This document shows, piece after piece, positions 20,568 through 21,332 of a DNA stretch of 21,332 bases. This DNA comes from an uncultured Collinsella sp. (GTDB taxonomy: Bacteria > Actinomycetota > Coriobacteriia > Coriobacteriales > Coriobacteriaceae). The stretch covers positions 1 to 21,332 of the forward strand of contig CAJLUE010000029.1 of assembly GCA_905209765.1 (NCBI GenBank), written 5' to 3'. Position 1 is the first letter of the stretch. Every line of letters begins with the position of its first letter. The notes below the pieces were generated by a model, which saw nothing but the letters and a program-made list of their open reading frames with translations, searched no databases and was not told the origin of the DNA. The position numbers and the translations under genes are program-made.

Positions 20568-21332
20568 ATGTACAGCAGGGAGAAGGTCGAGCTCTTCCTC
20601 CTGGCGACGGAGGACGGCATGGGGCCGACCGCCGCCGCGAAGTTCGCGGGGGTCTCGGTGGGCGCGGCCAAGAAGTGGGCGACGGGGCACCTCCCGCACA
20701 GCTACACCGGGGCGCGCTGTAGAATCGGGGCGAGGAAACCGCCACGAAAGGAGGCCAGCTTGGGCCCCGACAAGTCGATCTACGCCCCGCCGGCGACCGG
20801 CCCGCTCGCCGGGCTCAACGAGGACCAGATAGAGAACCTGCTGCTCAGGGCGGTGTTGGCCGACCTAAAAGCGGAAGGGTGGGACCCGGCTTCGATCTCG
20901 AACAGGAGCAAGTGCGAGCTCGGCGAGAGATTGAGGCGGGCGACCGCCCTGCCCCTCCGCTCGATCACAGGTTTCTTGAGGATATCGAAGAGCTCCTATG
21001 AGTACTGGAGGCCCCGCGTCGCCGCGCCGCGCGACCGCGACGCCGACATACGCGGCCGCGTGGTGCGCATCTTCCGCGAGGGCTCGGGGTGCTGGGGGTA
21101 CCGCACCGTCTGGGCGCGCCTGCGCCGCGAGGGCGTCCGGGCCAGCGAGAAGCGCGTGGCCCGCGTGATGCGCGAGGAGGGCCTCGAGGTCGTCTACAAC
21201 AAGAGGCGCGCCCGGGGCTACAGCTCCTACGCCGGCGAGGTCTCCAAGGCGCCGGAGAACCTCGTGAACAGGAGGTTCCTGTTAGCGTCAATCTATTTTT
21301 CACCAGTTTCGCTAAACAGGCGCGCCGTTCGC
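20568..21332 (+). CDS. IS3-family transposase, single fused frame (partial at window end)
   Basis: An uninterrupted frame runs from ATG 20568 to the last base (255 codons, no stop). Residues 1-47 (MYSREKVELFLLATEDGMGP, then TAAAKFAGVSVGAAKKW) form the DNA-binding helix-turn-helix usually encoded by orfA. Residues about 130-145 (LPLRSITGFLRISKSSYEYW) and 155-215 (IFREGSGCWGYRTVWARLRREGV, then RVARVMREEGLEVVYNKRRARGY) are the start of orfB with the HTH_21 domain. Most IS3 elements make this join by -1 frameshifting, but here the parts are already in one frame. The DDE catalytic domain would follow and is outside the window. After VNRRF (residue 237), a stretch LLASIYFSPVSLNR does not resemble transposase and is encoded by a palindrome. 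GGAGG is five bases before the ATG. Confidence 0.85.
   Translation, partial: MYSREKVELFLLATEDGMGPTAAAKFAGVSVGAAKKWATGHLPHSYTGARCRIGARKPPRKEASLGPDKSIYAPPATGPLAGLNEDQIENLLLRAVLADLKAEGWDPASISNRSKCELGERLRRATALPLRSITGFLRISKSSYEYWRPRVAAPRDRDADIRGRVVRIFREGSGCWGYRTVWARLRREGVRASEKRVARVMREEGLEVVYNKRRARGYSSYAGEVSKAPENLVNRRFLLASIYFSPVSLNRRAVR
21278..21320. repeat. AT-rich palindrome inside the transposase frame
   Basis: CCTGTTAGCG (21278-21287) and CGCTAAACAGG (21310-21320) form an inverted repeat with one extra base, around a 22-base AT-rich loop. AACAGG occurs at 21267-21272 and again at 21315-21320, exactly 48 bases apart, so the frame is kept. The composition differs sharply from the GC-rich transposase gene on both sides. 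Confidence 0.55.

Larger units (their letters stand above)
20521..21332 (+). mobile_element. IS3-family insertion sequence, left part (runs off window)
   Basis: The left end is placed at TGCGGACAGAAAGTTGGACC (20521), because TG...CAGAAAGTTGGAC resembles the terminal inverted repeats of IS3-family elements; the exact end is inferred. Just inside, GGACCGC-GGG-GCGGTCC (20536-20552) is a perfect 7-bp hairpin, possibly shielding the transposase gene from outside transcription. The GGAGG ribosome binding site and the transposase ATG follow. The right end lies beyond the window, or was lost. Confidence 0.75.

Overview
The window is a GC-rich stretch of bacterial chromosome, most likely from a gut actinobacterium of the class Coriobacteriia, probably Collinsella. 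This is inferred from the style of the proteins, the split transketolase, the gene mix and the stop-codon habit; no database was searched. It opens inside secA and closes inside an IS3-family transposase gene, so both ends are cut.

Layout. 1-3071: end of secA, then prfB (release factor 2) overlapping it by one base, and a YitT-family membrane protein. 3279-5052: a two-gene split transketolase ending in a strong, probably bidirectional, terminator. 5169-6437 (minus): a membrane-anchored zinc-ribbon protein of unknown function. 6438-6923: a 486-base divergent intergenic region with two long perfect-armed palindromes. 6924-9051: ftsE (with an unusual Pro/Ala-rich N-terminal extension of about 170 residues) and ftsX. 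9111-9192: a third long palindrome. 9245-11380: rnr (RNase R). 11555-12850: a solitary serine recombinase and a VanZ-like protein. 13048-17491: a MurNAc/cell-wall recycling cluster murR-murQ-murP-mupG. 17584-18550: an ArsC/Spx-like protein, a tandem array of three 62-base palindromic units, and a convergent short gene that looks like the N-terminal part of a regulator. 18754-19033: a promoter, tRNA-Gln(CUG), tRNA-Glu(CUC) and a terminator. 19092-20469: a TPR-like protein overlapping smpB. 20521-end: an IS3-family element with a single fused reading frame.

How the genes work together. The mur cluster predicts a complete route: MurP imports and phosphorylates MurNAc or MurNAc-GlcNAc, MupG splits the phosphorylated disaccharide, MurQ removes lactate to give GlcNAc-6-P, and MurR senses the pathway. 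FtsE/FtsX belong to cell-wall hydrolase control at division. prfB, rnr, smpB and the tRNAs belong to translation and its quality control.

Most interesting signals. (1) Release factor 2 carries SPT where the stop-codon-reading tripeptide is normally SPF, and 12 of the 19 readable stop codons here are TAG, 5 TAA and 2 TGA, which is odd for a GC-rich genome. (2) The window is dense in long palindromic elements of at least five kinds; one recurs as a half copy beside the IS element and one sits in frame inside the transposase gene. (3) The mur cluster contains the MupG hydrolase in an actinobacterium.
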